NCBI GenBank assembly: GCA_030706665.1 | Contig: JAUZOB010000009.1 | Coordinates: forward strand, 1-23,431 | From: Bacteroidota bacterium | GTDB lineage: Bacteria > Bacteroidota > Bacteroidia > Bacteroidales > Prolixibacteraceae | Direction of reading: 5' to 3' | DNA: 23,431 bases | In this document: positions 8,806-16,610 of the stretch, piece by piece | Position numbering within the stretch: position 1 is the stretch's first letter | How the letters are laid out: every line of letters starts with the position of its first letter | Notes under the pieces: generated by a model | Seen by the model: only the letters and a program-made list of their open reading frames with translations | Told to the model about the DNA's origin: nothing | The model's database searches: none | Position numbers and translations under genes: made by a program

Positions 8806-9996
8806 TCAGGAGCGAATTAATCTGACGGCAATATTTGACATGGCGCGCATACCTGTTAGGATTGCATTTTCATCTACATCAAATTCTGATGTGTGCAAAG
8901 GTTTCACTTTATCAGAGTCTGGATCTTTAACTCCTATGCGAAAGAATGTTACAGGGTGTTTCAATGAATAGTAAGCGAAATCTTCGCATGTCATACGAAT
9001 ATCCATGTCTATCACATTGTTGCTTCCCAGTATCTCGATCGCTGCTTCTTTTGCTTTAGCTGTCAGTGCTTCATCGTTATATAAAACAGGATATCCGTCA
9101 TTGATATCGAATTCACAGGTTGCACCCATGCCTTCTGCTATCGAACAAGCCAGTTTTTTCATTTGTTCTTTGGCTTTCTGTCTCCAAGGCTCATTCATTG
9201 TACGGAAGGTTCCGGCAACTTCAACTTCGTTGGGGATAATGTTGGTCGCACCATTTGCAATAACTCTCCCGAAAGAAAGTACCGTAGGAATTTCGGGAGG
9301 AGCGTTTCTGCTGACAATCTGCTGTAGCGAAGTGATGATATGAGCAGTTGCGAGGACTGTGTCTGTTAATTTGTGAGGAAGAGCACCATGTCCTCCTTGT
9401 CCTTTAACTTTAAAATGAATTTCATCGCCTGAGGCCATATACATGCCTGATTTGAATCCTGCTTTGCCTGTTTCCAATTCTGGTAAAACATGCAAGCCGA
9501 TGATCATATCCGGTTCCTGCTCTGCAAATAGACCTTCTTCCATCATCAACTTTGCTCCTCCGGGATTAACTTCTTCTGCCGGTTGAAAAATGAGTAGAAT
9601 CGTTCCTTGTAGTTGAGGCGCTAATTGCTTTAATATTTTTGCAGTTCCTAATAAACAAGCCGCATGCAAATCATGACCGCATGCATGCATGACTCCTTGA
9701 TTTATAGAGCAATATTCTGCACTGTTCTTTTCTTGGATGGGTAAAGCATCCATGTCTGCCCGTAAGGCAATAGTTTTTCCATTCTTAGAACCACAATCTA
9801 TACGAGCTAATATCCCTGTTTTGACAAAACCGTTCTTAAACGGGATGCCAAATTCTGTTAGTTTTGAGCAGATGTAAGCGGAAGTGTTAAACTCATGGAA
9901 TGAGAGTTCCGGATTTTGATGTAAATGTCTGCGAATAGAAACAACTTCGGAGAATATCTGTGAGCTGATTTGCTGAATTTCCTGAATAATATCCAT
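8806..9996 (-). CDS. M20-family metallo-amidohydrolase (M20D-like)
   Basis: A cytoplasmic di-zinc hydrolase of the N-acyl-L-amino acid amidohydrolase / hippurate hydrolase group, 396 residues from the chosen start. Metal and catalytic motifs are visible: ALRADMDALP, HACGHDLH (with the Cys typical of M20D), QPAEE, GLHV, a dimerisation-domain segment GQGGHGALPH, and a C-terminal HTSEFD that supplies the last metal ligand. There is no signal peptide. An upstream in-frame TTG adds only three residues; the ATG at 9994-9996 is preferred. The substrate (acyl-amino acid, benzoyl-glycine or peptidoglycan-derived amide) cannot be told from sequence. It lies 91 bases downstream of the response regulator on the same strand, with its own -7 match between. 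Confidence 0.93.
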   Translation of the reverse strand: MDIIQEIQQISSQIFSEVVSIRRHLHQNPELSFHEFNTSAYICSKLTEFGIPFKNGFVKTGILARIDCGSKNGKTIALRADMDALPIQEKNSAEYCSINQGVMHACGHDLHAACLLGTAKILKQLAPQLQGTILLIFQPAEEVNPGGAKLMMEEGLFAEQEPDMIIGLHVLPELETGKAGFKSGMYMASGDEIHFKVKGQGGHGALPHKLTDTVLATAHIITSLQQIVSRNAPPEIPTVLSFGRVIANGATNIIPNEVEVAGTFRTMNEPWRQKAKEQMKKLACSIAEGMGATCEFDINDGYPVLYNDEALTAKAKEAAIEILGSNNVIDMDIRMTCEDFAYYSLKHPVTFFRIGVKDPDSDKVKPLHTSEFDVDENAILTGMRAMSNIAVRLIRS

Positions 9997-10047
9997 ATGA
10001 ATCAAATAAGCTATTTATTGACCAAATGAGCAAATTCATTTGACAAA

Positions 10048-10055
10048 CAAAGATA
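10048..10055 (-). promoter_or_regulatory. Candidate -7 element for the M20 gene
   Basis: On the minus strand this reads TATCTTTG, an exact TAnnTTTG match, with a predicted transcript start about 45 bases before the M20 ATG. A -33 element is not evident. It suggests the hydrolase can be expressed apart from the two-component genes. Confidence 0.4.
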
Positions 10056-10087
10056 ACGAAATACCATGAATGGCGACTCCTTAGATT

Positions 10088-10804
10088 TTACTGCTCCATC
10101 GTAATTTTTTTGCATATAAAGCGATATCCAATCCCATGAAGATTTTGAATCTTTATATCTGAATCGGATTTGAGATACTTTCTTAATCTTGAGATGAATA
10201 CATCGAGACTACGTCCAAGGAAGTAATCGTCATTCCCCCAAACCCGGTTTAGTATTTCAGAACGATTCAGAACCTGATTAGGCCTTTCACAGAAGAATTT
10301 CAGTAACTCGGCTTCTTTAAGTGTTAATTCTCTGGATTCATCTCCATGGTATAACGTGATATTCCCGGTATTAAATCGATAACTGCCAATTTGGAAGTTA
10401 ATGTCTTTATCTTCTTCGATTGTAAGAACCCTGTTGCGTTTTAAGAAAATTTTAATCTTTAGATTAAGTTCATCCATGCTAAAAGGTTTGGTGATATAGT
10501 CATCACCACCAATACTTAATCCTGTGATTTTATCCTCAATCATCGATCTTGCGGTAAGAAAGATGATCGGAATATTTTGATCTTTTTCTCTAATCTTTTT
10601 AGCAACTGAGAAGCCGTCCATTTTGGGAAGCATGATGTCAAGAAGACAAATGTTAAATGAGTCTTTTGCAAACAGATCCAATGCTTTTTCTCCGTCGTCT
10701 GCCGTGCCTACATCATAACCATCATGTTCCAGATTATCACGAACGATAAATGCTAACGCAGGATCGTCTTCGACAAGTAATATCTTATATCCGTTTTTTT
10801 CCAT
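10088..10804 (-). CDS. OmpR-family response regulator (RprY-like)
   Basis: A 238-residue DNA-binding response regulator. The receiver domain (about 6-120) has acidic residues D13/D14, phospho-acceptor D56 (LLDIMLPKMDGF), T84 and K106 (YITKPFS), so it should be phosphorylatable. The C-terminal winged helix (about 135-235) ends in the OmpR/PhoB pattern, with SLDVFISRLRKYL as recognition helix and GIGYRF in the wing. A GTG-initiated extension of nine residues is possible; the ATG at 10802-10804 aligns with family starts. The gene overlaps the 3' end of the kinase gene by 20 bases, pointing to coupled translation. It resembles B. fragilis RprY in general pattern, but a paralogue is equally possible, so no symbol is given. 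Confidence 0.94.
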   Translation of the reverse strand: MEKNGYKILLVEDDPALAFIVRDNLEHDGYDVGTADDGEKALDLFAKDSFNICLLDIMLPKMDGFSVAKKIREKDQNIPIIFLTARSMIEDKITGLSIGGDDYITKPFSMDELNLKIKIFLKRNRVLTIEEDKDINFQIGSYRFNTGNITLYHGDESRELTLKEAELLKFFCERPNQVLNRSEILNRVWGNDDYFLGRSLDVFISRLRKYLKSDSDIKIQNLHGIGYRFICKKITMEQ

Positions 10805-12086
10805 GAATAGGTATTTTAATTGTAAATACACTTCCTATGCCAACCTGACTTTGAAGGGTGATCTTCCAGCCATGTAAGTTACAAACTTTATAAACATAGT
10901 CAAGGCCAAGTCCAAATCCCTTTACATTATGGATATCTCCTGTCGGAACGCGGAAGAATTTCTTAAATATAAGCTTGTGAAACTTTGGGTCTATCCCAAT
11001 TCCATTATCAGCTACTGATATCAGGAAGTTTTTCTCGTCACTTGTAAGGGTGATGTGGATAACGGGATTGGTAGAACAATATTTGACTGCATTGTCTAAA
11101 AGGTTACCAATTGCATGCGAAAAGTGCATCTTATCGGCATCGATAAATGGATCTGCAATACCGTCTTTTTTTGTGTAAATAAGACTTGTTTCCGGATGAA
11201 GAACTCTGAAATTTTCAACTACATCTGTAATGAATAGATCAATGTTGACCTTGTTGGGGGCAAGTTCAATTTTCCCTTTATCTGCCGCAGCCATTTGAAG
11301 TACTTGCTCAATTAGTTTTTCCAATCGTTGTGATTGCATGGTAATGATCTTAACATACTCACTCATTCTTTCCGGTTCTTCAATGATATGAGGATCGGAA
11401 AGCACCTTTGAGGAAATGGCAATTGATGTTACCGGGGTTTTTAGTTCGTGAGTCATGTTGTTGATGAAGTTCTTCTGAATTTCGCTCAATCTTCGCTGTC
11501 GGAAGATTAGAAAAAGGGAATAAGCAAAAAACAATATTACAGCTGCCAGGATTGCCGAGAAGAGTGCCCATAATCTGATCTCCGAAGTAAACCCTGCAGT
11601 TCGATGAGGAAAGAAGACTCCAAAATAGTATATGTATTTATCACATTTGGGGAGTTCATTGTCTTTCCCCAATCTGAAAGCTTTGTTTCTTACATTGACG
11701 TAAGCTCCATATTTCATGTTATTGCTTTCGCAATCATATACTCCGAACTCATAATCAGTCTCTAAACGCTGTTTGCTAAATTCCTGCCGAAGATAATACT
11801 CCAATACATATGGGTCAATGACATCACCGACGTTGACCACGTAATAATTGTTTGACATGCGATCGACCGGATGAAACAGGGCTGTATCTCTTTTTTGTCG
11901 GTAAAGGCGGTTGTTATAATCAACCATTTTTTCAGCAACAATCTTTAGTGAGTTTGAGACTGTGCGATGAAAATTCTTTTCTTCATTGTTGAGACTAAGC
12001 TTAAGAAAGAAGAATTGAATGAGTATCACTCCTAAGATAGAAATAGCTGCTAAAATAATTACTCTTCGATGTGCTTTGCTGTTCAT
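10785..12086 (-). CDS. Sensor histidine kinase, two-TM periplasmic sensor
   Basis: A 433-residue membrane kinase. Transmembrane helices lie near 8-30 and 172-196 and enclose a periplasmic sensor of about 140 residues that contains only two cysteines (C119, C148). TM2 runs almost directly into the HisKA helix with no room for a HAMP domain. The phosphorylated His is H213 (MTHELKTP). The ATPase domain shows the N box (GNLLDNAVKY), G1 (VADNGIGI), F box (FKKFFR) and G2 (GFGLGL). All catalytic elements are intact. It is translationally coupled to the response regulator and has its own promoter candidate with an overlapping palindrome. The stimulus is unknown; the layout is like RprX and other Bacteroidota envelope-sensing kinases. 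Confidence 0.94.
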   Translation of the reverse strand: MNSKAHRRVIILAAISILGVILIQFFFLKLSLNNEEKNFHRTVSNSLKIVAEKMVDYNNRLYRQKRDTALFHPVDRMSNNYYVVNVGDVIDPYVLEYYLRQEFSKQRLETDYEFGVYDCESNNMKYGAYVNVRNKAFRLGKDNELPKCDKYIYYFGVFFPHRTAGFTSEIRLWALFSAILAAVILFFAYSLFLIFRQRRLSEIQKNFINNMTHELKTPVTSIAISSKVLSDPHIIEEPERMSEYVKIITMQSQRLEKLIEQVLQMAAADKGKIELAPNKVNIDLFITDVVENFRVLHPETSLIYTKKDGIADPFIDADKMHFSHAIGNLLDNAVKYCSTNPVIHITLTSDEKNFLISVADNGIGIDPKFHKLIFKKFFRVPTGDIHNVKGFGLGLDYVYKVCNLHGWKITLQSQVGIGSVFTIKIPIHGKKRI

Positions 12087-12143
12087 ACACTGTTTTTGAA
12101 CGTTAAACGAAAGTAATCACTTCTTGGCAACTTTCCCAAAAGG

Positions 12144-12161
12144 TGTTAACAATCATTAACA
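12144..12161. promoter_or_regulatory. Candidate operator: TGTTAA-N6-TTAACA palindrome
   Basis: A perfect palindrome with six-base arms (12144-12149 and 12156-12161) and a six-base spacer. It overlaps the -7 box of the kinase promoter (12160-12167) and its predicted transcript start near 12153, so a bound protein would block or reposition polymerase. The symmetric form fits a dimeric regulator. OmpR-type regulators usually bind direct repeats, so the binder may not be the neighbouring response regulator. Confidence 0.45.
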
Positions 12162-12189
12162 AAAATAGTGAGCTTTTGTGGTATCACAA
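12160..12189 (-). promoter_or_regulatory. Candidate promoter for kinase-regulator operon
   Basis: On the minus strand, TATTTTTG at 12160-12167 matches TAnnTTTG. A TTG at 12187-12189 stands 19 bases upstream as a -33 element. Predicted start is near 12153, giving a leader of about 66 bases. This is one of the two best promoter matches in the window. Confidence 0.5.
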
Positions 12190-12203
12190 TAAATTATTCA
12201 GCA

Positions 12204-12211
12204 TAGTTTTG
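12204..12211 (+). promoter_or_regulatory. Candidate -7 element for the DUF1573 gene
   Basis: TAGTTTTG matches TAnnTTTG. The nearest upstream TTTG (12175-12178) is 25 bases away, further than usual. A start near 12218 would leave a leader of about 50 bases. It is back-to-back with the kinase promoter, so one regulator could control both. Confidence 0.4.
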
Positions 12212-12269
12212 TGGCATAACCTTCAGATTAAGTCTGAGAATACTCTTGTTTGAATAGATTTTTTAGTGT

Positions 12270-13358
12270 ATGAAAATGTTAAGTAGATCCATCTTTATTG
12301 TTATCATGTTCGTAGCCGTTAGCCTAAGTGCCCAAGATAGGGGAAAGGTTGTTTTTAATACTCCGAAGCATGATTTTGGAACAGTACGTGAAGAAGGAGG
12401 AGTTGTATCTTGCAATTTTCATTTTAAAAATGCCGGTAAGATTCCATTAGTAATTAATAATGTAATTGCCTCATGCGGATGTACAACTCCGGAGTGGTCT
12501 AAAGCTCCGATTCCTCCCGGGGGGAAAGGGTTTATCAGGGTTAGCTATAATCCCCTTAACCGTCCTGGAAACTTTAATAAAGAGGTGAGAGTGTTGTCAA
12601 ATGCAGAAAATTCCGTTGTGGTATTGACGATTAATGGAAATGTATTAGAACGTTCCAGAGGGATTTCTGAAATCTACCCCAGACAGATGGGACCTGTTCG
12701 AATGAAGTCTAATTATGTGTCTTTTACCAATATCCTTGACCATCAGGTTAAGAGCGAAGTTGTGGAGTTCTTTAATGATTCAAACCATCCTGTAACGATT
12801 GCTGTTAAGAATAGTCCGGCGTATATTACTGCAAAGATGAAATCAGGGGTTGTAAAACCTCAGAGTAAAGGATATATGGTGGTTACTTTTGACGCAAAAA
12901 AATGCAATATGTATGGTTTTATAACTGACAGGGTTTATCTAACAATGAATGGTCAGGGAACTTATGATTACTCACTTGGGGTAAGTGCCAATATTATGGA
13001 AGACTTTTCGAAGATGTCGGACAAAGACATTTCTAAAGCACCTTCGGTCGCACTTGATACTGATGCTTACAATTTCGGAGAGATTAAAGAAGGTCAGAAT
13101 GCTGAGCACACTTTTCATGTTTATAACCGAGGAAAAAGTGATCTGATTATTCGACGCATCAGAACCTCTTGTGGATGTACTGCAGCGAAACCTACGTTGA
13201 ATATTATTCCTAAAGGAAGAGCTACTGAGATTAGGGTAGTTTTTGATTCTAAAGATAAACGTGGCCGCCAAAGCAAGTCGATTGAGGTTATTACCAATGA
13301 TCCGAAGAGACCGGTTATTCAGCTCTCTGTTACAGGGAATGTGTTGGCAAACGACTAA
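12270..13358 (+). CDS. Exported DUF1573 protein with three Ig-like modules
   Basis: A 362-residue protein with a Sec signal peptide (cleavage near SLSAQ, residue 22). Two DUF1573 domains are clear: the first (about 28-125) has its SCGCT motif at 68-72, the second (about 260-358) at 300-304. Each shows the family pattern of an HDFG or YNFG strand, then N-(A/R)-G-K, then CGCT, ending in a NGNVL or TGNVL strand. The middle part (about 135-245) has the same beta-sandwich rhythm but no CGC motif, so it is probably a diverged third module. DUF1573 proteins are very common in Bacteroidota and their role is unproven; a periplasmic or surface binding or adhesion function is inferred. It is divergent from the kinase gene and ended by a strong hairpin. 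M3 is an alternative start. Confidence 0.9.
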   Translation: MKMLSRSIFIVIMFVAVSLSAQDRGKVVFNTPKHDFGTVREEGGVVSCNFHFKNAGKIPLVINNVIASCGCTTPEWSKAPIPPGGKGFIRVSYNPLNRPGNFNKEVRVLSNAENSVVVLTINGNVLERSRGISEIYPRQMGPVRMKSNYVSFTNILDHQVKSEVVEFFNDSNHPVTIAVKNSPAYITAKMKSGVVKPQSKGYMVVTFDAKKCNMYGFITDRVYLTMNGQGTYDYSLGVSANIMEDFSKMSDKDISKAPSVALDTDAYNFGEIKEGQNAEHTFHVYNRGKSDLIIRRIRTSCGCTAAKPTLNIIPKGRATEIRVVFDSKDKRGRQSKSIEVITNDPKRPVIQLSVTGNVLAND

Positions 13359-13381
13359 GTTTACTGGAGTTTAATATATTG

Positions 13382-13429
13382 CAAACATAAAGCGGGCATC
13401 TCAGTCATGAGATGCCCGCTTTATGTTTG
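13382..13429. terminator. Terminator after the DUF1573 gene
   Basis: A perfect inverted repeat with 22-base arms (13382-13403 and 13408-13429) around a 4-base loop, starting 24 bases after the DUF1573 stop codon. A GC-rich core is flanked by AT-rich ends, the same design as the hairpins at 55-98 and 8721-8773. Confidence 0.88.
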
Positions 13430-14152
13430 TGGCGATTAGATGTGTTTTGCTCGTGTAACAAAGAAATATAAATATCTCAATGAAGGTCTGCTCAAACACA
13501 TAGTCTATCGTTGAAATTAGTGTGTCTAAACGTCTTTGCTAAGCATCTCTTTTCTCCAAAGAGGTTCGGAAACGACTCCGTAATTCCGCTGTTGTTCTAT
13601 TCTGTCAAATTTTCTTTCCTTTCTTTAATTTTTCATGATTCAGGACTATTCGTGATGTGTTAATCTTTGAAATATTCCTGCAGTATATTGGAGTATAGTG
13701 TTGTATGAGTGATTTTTAATTCTTCGATTTGAATTGGTCTATTGGAATTTAATATTTTAGAGCTATTTTTTTGGATTTAAAATCTCATTGTAAGAGAGAG
13801 CATTGTTTAATGTAAAGCCAATCATGATCGCATAAAACAAATGAATTCAAATAGCAATCGGTTTTAACGCATCGGTAGTAATTCAGGGCATTGAATTGTA
13901 TTACAATTGTTTCAATAGATCAGTTTAATGTGTCATGTTTTTACTCCCGGAGTCATTCCATGAATAGGCATAGAATATGCCCAATATAAAATAGTAGGAT
14001 GTGGACTTGCAAACTTATTCCGGACAAATAGTTAAACAGCTATAACCAATTTTTGAATTGTTGCATTCGGTTAATAGACCTAATGGAGAGAGTAGAATGT
14101 TTGGATCTTTCTCTTTTTTGCATGATTATAATTCGGGTGGAATTATTAATTT
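13430..14152. other. Gene-free stretch of about 720 bases before meaB
   Basis: No reading frame with protein-like composition is found on either strand, and I recognise no tRNA, 6S, SRP or riboswitch element (a cobalamin box was sought because of meaB and not seen). Visible structure: AATTGTA-T-TACAATT (13894-13908), GGCATA-GAA-TATGCC (13967-13981) and ACTCC-C-GGAGT (13943-13953). A near-consensus TAATCTTTG occurs at 13661-13669 on the plus strand, and CAAACTTA at 14010-14017 gives a minus-strand -7 match. Most of it looks like plain AT-rich spacer, but an unannotated small RNA is possible. Confidence 0.5.
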
Positions 14153-14160
14153 TAAATTTG
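14153..14160 (+). promoter_or_regulatory. Candidate -7 element for meaB
   Basis: TAAATTTG matches TAnnTTTG and predicts a transcript start only about 8 bases before the meaB ATG at 14175. A weak -33 (TTCG, 14132-14135) is 17 bases upstream. Its position supports the ATG at 14175 rather than any earlier start, since an earlier start would lie outside the transcript. Confidence 0.45.
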
Positions 14161-14174
14161 CACAAAAAAACAAT

Positions 14175-15290
14175 ATGCACGGAGACTCGCACGATCATAT
14201 AGAGAATCATCCTGATTTTAAAGGATTGACGGTGAATCAGGGGATTGAAACTCCCCCTTCTGTTAATGAAAACTCAGTGAAACGTTTTCTGAAACACAGA
14301 AGGAAACTGTTACATCCGGATGAATATGTAAAAGGAATCCTGGATGGGAATATTACCATCTTAAGCCAGGCTGTTACACTTGTTGAAAGCTCAAAACCTG
14401 AGCACCAGGAAATAGCCCAGGAGATCATCTTAAAATGTCTTCCATTCTCAGGGAATTCTTTTCGTTTGGGTATTACGGGGGTTCCCGGAGCCGGTAAAAG
14501 TACGTTTATCGAGGCGATGGGTAAATATATTACTTCAAATGTTGGTAAGCTGGCAGTCTTGGCAATAGACCCGAGCAGTGAACGCTCAAAAGGAAGTATC
14601 TTAGGAGATAAAACCCGTATGGAAGAACTTTCAACAGATCCCAATGCTTATATCCGTCCCAGTCCTTCTGCCGGATCATTGGGGGGTGTTGCCCGAAAAA
14701 CGCGTGAAACGATTGTTCTATGTGAAGCTGCCGGATTTAATACGATCTTTATCGAAACCGTGGGAGTGGGGCAGTCTGAAACTGCAGTTCATTCGATGGT
14801 GGATTTCTTCCTTCTGATTCAATTGGCCGGAGCAGGAGATGAACTTCAGGGAATAAAACGCGGAATTATGGAGATGGCCGATGCTATTACAATTAATAAA
14901 GCAGACGGAAATAATATCGAAAGAGCACAGCTGGCGAAAGCTCAATATGTCAATGCACTTCATTTATTCCCGTTATCTGAATCCGGTTGGGCTCCTCGTG
15001 TTGTAACCTGTTCGTCGCTACATAAAACGGGAATTGAAGACATCTGGGCCATGATTAAGGAATATCTTTCGTTAGTTCAGCCGAATGGATATTTCGATTA
15101 TCGTAGACGCGAACAGTCTAAATATTGGATGTATGAAAGTATAAATGAAACATTGAAAAATAACTTTTATAATAATTCATCAATTAAATCGTTATTGTCA
15201 AAGGTCGAAGAACAAGTGCTTGAAGATAAGATAAGCTCTTTTGTCGCAGCGCGACAGCTTCTGAATACGTATTTCGGTAAAAAGGAGTAG
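14175..15290 (+). CDS. meaB: MeaB-type GTPase chaperone of methylmalonyl-CoA mutase
   Basis: A G3E-family P-loop GTPase that protects and reloads the B12-dependent methylmalonyl-CoA mutase, 371 residues from the chosen start. Motifs: Walker A GVPGAGKST (102-110), IDPSSERSKGSILGDKTRM (131-149), ETVGVGQSE (194-202) and the guanine-specificity motif NKAD (241-244). The region after the start (FKGLTVNQGIETPPSVN) resembles Bacteroidales MeaB N-termini. A TTG-initiated extension from 14058 runs across the promoter candidate and was rejected. The mutase subunits are not in the window. A thioredoxin-fold lipoprotein gene follows after 22 bases, so the two are likely co-transcribed although no shared function is obvious. 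Confidence 0.94.
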   Translation: MHGDSHDHIENHPDFKGLTVNQGIETPPSVNENSVKRFLKHRRKLLHPDEYVKGILDGNITILSQAVTLVESSKPEHQEIAQEIILKCLPFSGNSFRLGITGVPGAGKSTFIEAMGKYITSNVGKLAVLAIDPSSERSKGSILGDKTRMEELSTDPNAYIRPSPSAGSLGGVARKTRETIVLCEAAGFNTIFIETVGVGQSETAVHSMVDFFLLIQLAGAGDELQGIKRGIMEMADAITINKADGNNIERAQLAKAQYVNALHLFPLSESGWAPRVVTCSSLHKTGIEDIWAMIKEYLSLVQPNGYFDYRRREQSKYWMYESINETLKNNFYNNSSIKSLLSKVEEQVLEDKISSFVAARQLLNTYFGKKE

Positions 15291-15312
15291 AAGCTTCGCT
15301 AACCTCGTATTT

Positions 15313-16413
15313 ATGAAAAAACTACTTTTATGCCTGTTGATCTTATGGATTGGCAGTGCCTGTGCCCGCCATGAGGGTGATACCTATCAAATTACCGGAG
15401 AGGTTGTCGGAGTACAACAAGGCAAGATTTATCTTCAAAAGGCTATTAATGGAACGCTAAAGAATATTGATTCGACTCAGTTAGAGAATGGTCATTTTTT
15501 ATTTAAAGGAAGGGTCAGAATTCCGGAGGTTTACTATTTAAATTATGAAGGCAAAAATTGCATCGCTCAGTTTTTTGCAGAAAACTCATTAATCGCTATC
15601 CGTTCTTATCCGGATAGCCTTGCTAAAGCTGAAGTGTCCGGTTCTGATACAAATAAATTATTCTGTTCTTTTCAGGAAGATTTCAATAAATATACTGCCA
15701 GAATTAATGTCCTGGAGCAGGAAATTGCAATCATGACAATGACCGGACAGCAGAGTTCAGTCATGAAGAATCTTGTAGCGTTAGAAGAAACGAATCGGGA
15801 ACTTAAAAGGTTTATTATAGATTTTGTTCGTAATAATTCTAACTCTGCGATCTCACCTTTTGTAATTTTATGGAAACTTCTTCCGTTAGTCGAAGCTAAG
15901 GAGTTGGAAGAAACAGTAGCGCTGCTTTCACCTGATCTTAAAGAGTCTACCTACGTTAAACAGTTAAATCGGATTGTTAAACAACAACACAGTATTGATG
16001 TTGGGAAACATGCTCCCAAATTTGAATTGAATGATCAGAAAGGAGCGCCAATAAAGCTCTCGGATTATAAAGGGGAATATGTGTTAATTTATTTTTGGGC
16101 TTCATGGAATTTGTCCTGTAAAGCAGAACTAGTCAAGCTTCATGAACTCTATAAGAAATATCATCAGAAGGGATTTGAGATTGTTGGCATTTCATTGGAT
16201 CAGTGTAAGGAAGACTGGTTGAATGAACTTAGACAAGATAATCATCAATGGAAGGATGTACTTGACGTAAACGGACTTCAGAGTCAAGTTGCAAAGACCT
16301 ATCAAGTCCACAAATTACCCGAACGGTTTCTTATTGATCGAGGCGGTAAGATTTTAAATCGGAATATTAGTCTGACAGAATTGAATCAGGTACTTTCTTC
16401 AAGACTAAAATAG
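15313..16413 (+). CDS. DUF4369/TlpA-like lipoprotein lacking the CxxC nucleophile
   Basis: A 366-residue lipoprotein: the signal peptide ends in IGSAC with the lipidated Cys at 17. Residues about 24-115 match the DUF4369 N-terminal domain, followed by a helical linker (about 120-225) and a TlpA/AhpC-TSA thioredoxin-like domain (about 229-366). That domain has GKHAPKFELND, YFWASW and the cis-Pro region (KLPERFLID, P336). The active site that normally reads WCxxC is WNLSC (265-269): the first, attacking Cys is Asn266 and only C269 remains. Ordinary disulfide exchange through a CxxC pair is therefore not possible at this site. The domain may be a binding module or a single-Cys enzyme. It probably faces the periplasm. 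It is 22 bases downstream of meaB. Confidence 0.88.
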   Translation: MKKLLLCLLILWIGSACARHEGDTYQITGEVVGVQQGKIYLQKAINGTLKNIDSTQLENGHFLFKGRVRIPEVYYLNYEGKNCIAQFFAENSLIAIRSYPDSLAKAEVSGSDTNKLFCSFQEDFNKYTARINVLEQEIAIMTMTGQQSSVMKNLVALEETNRELKRFIIDFVRNNSNSAISPFVILWKLLPLVEAKELEETVALLSPDLKESTYVKQLNRIVKQQHSIDVGKHAPKFELNDQKGAPIKLSDYKGEYVLIYFWASWNLSCKAELVKLHELYKKYHQKGFEIVGISLDQCKEDWLNELRQDNHQWKDVLDVNGLQSQVAKTYQVHKLPERFLIDRGGKILNRNISLTELNQVLSSRLK

Positions 16414-16610
16414 CCTTTGGATTCCTGTGATCCGAAATTGATGGTGTTTTAATGATGTATCCGTAAAAAGGCTACTGCAGTCGAGAGTGTACTTGAAAAA
16501 TAGTGTTCTCTTTTCAATTGGAAATATAACCAGAGGATCAAACAATACGGTAAAGTTTACTGTTTATTTCTTCGTATAACATTGTTTTATAAATAATTCA
16601 AAAGGATATA

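Noticed and set aside
14058..14174. 39-codon N-terminal extension of meaB
   Set aside because: Begins at TTG, covers a -7 promoter match at 14153-14160, and lies outside the conserved MeaB N-terminus.
14237..14644. 135-codon leftward open frame antisense to meaB
   Set aside because: Shadow of the meaB coding sequence, including its P-loop region; no independent support.
16411..16474. Inverted repeat TAGCCTTT/AAAGGCTA after the thioredoxin-like gene
   Set aside because: An 8-base match with a 48-base loop is likely by chance in a gap of this size, and no T-tract follows.
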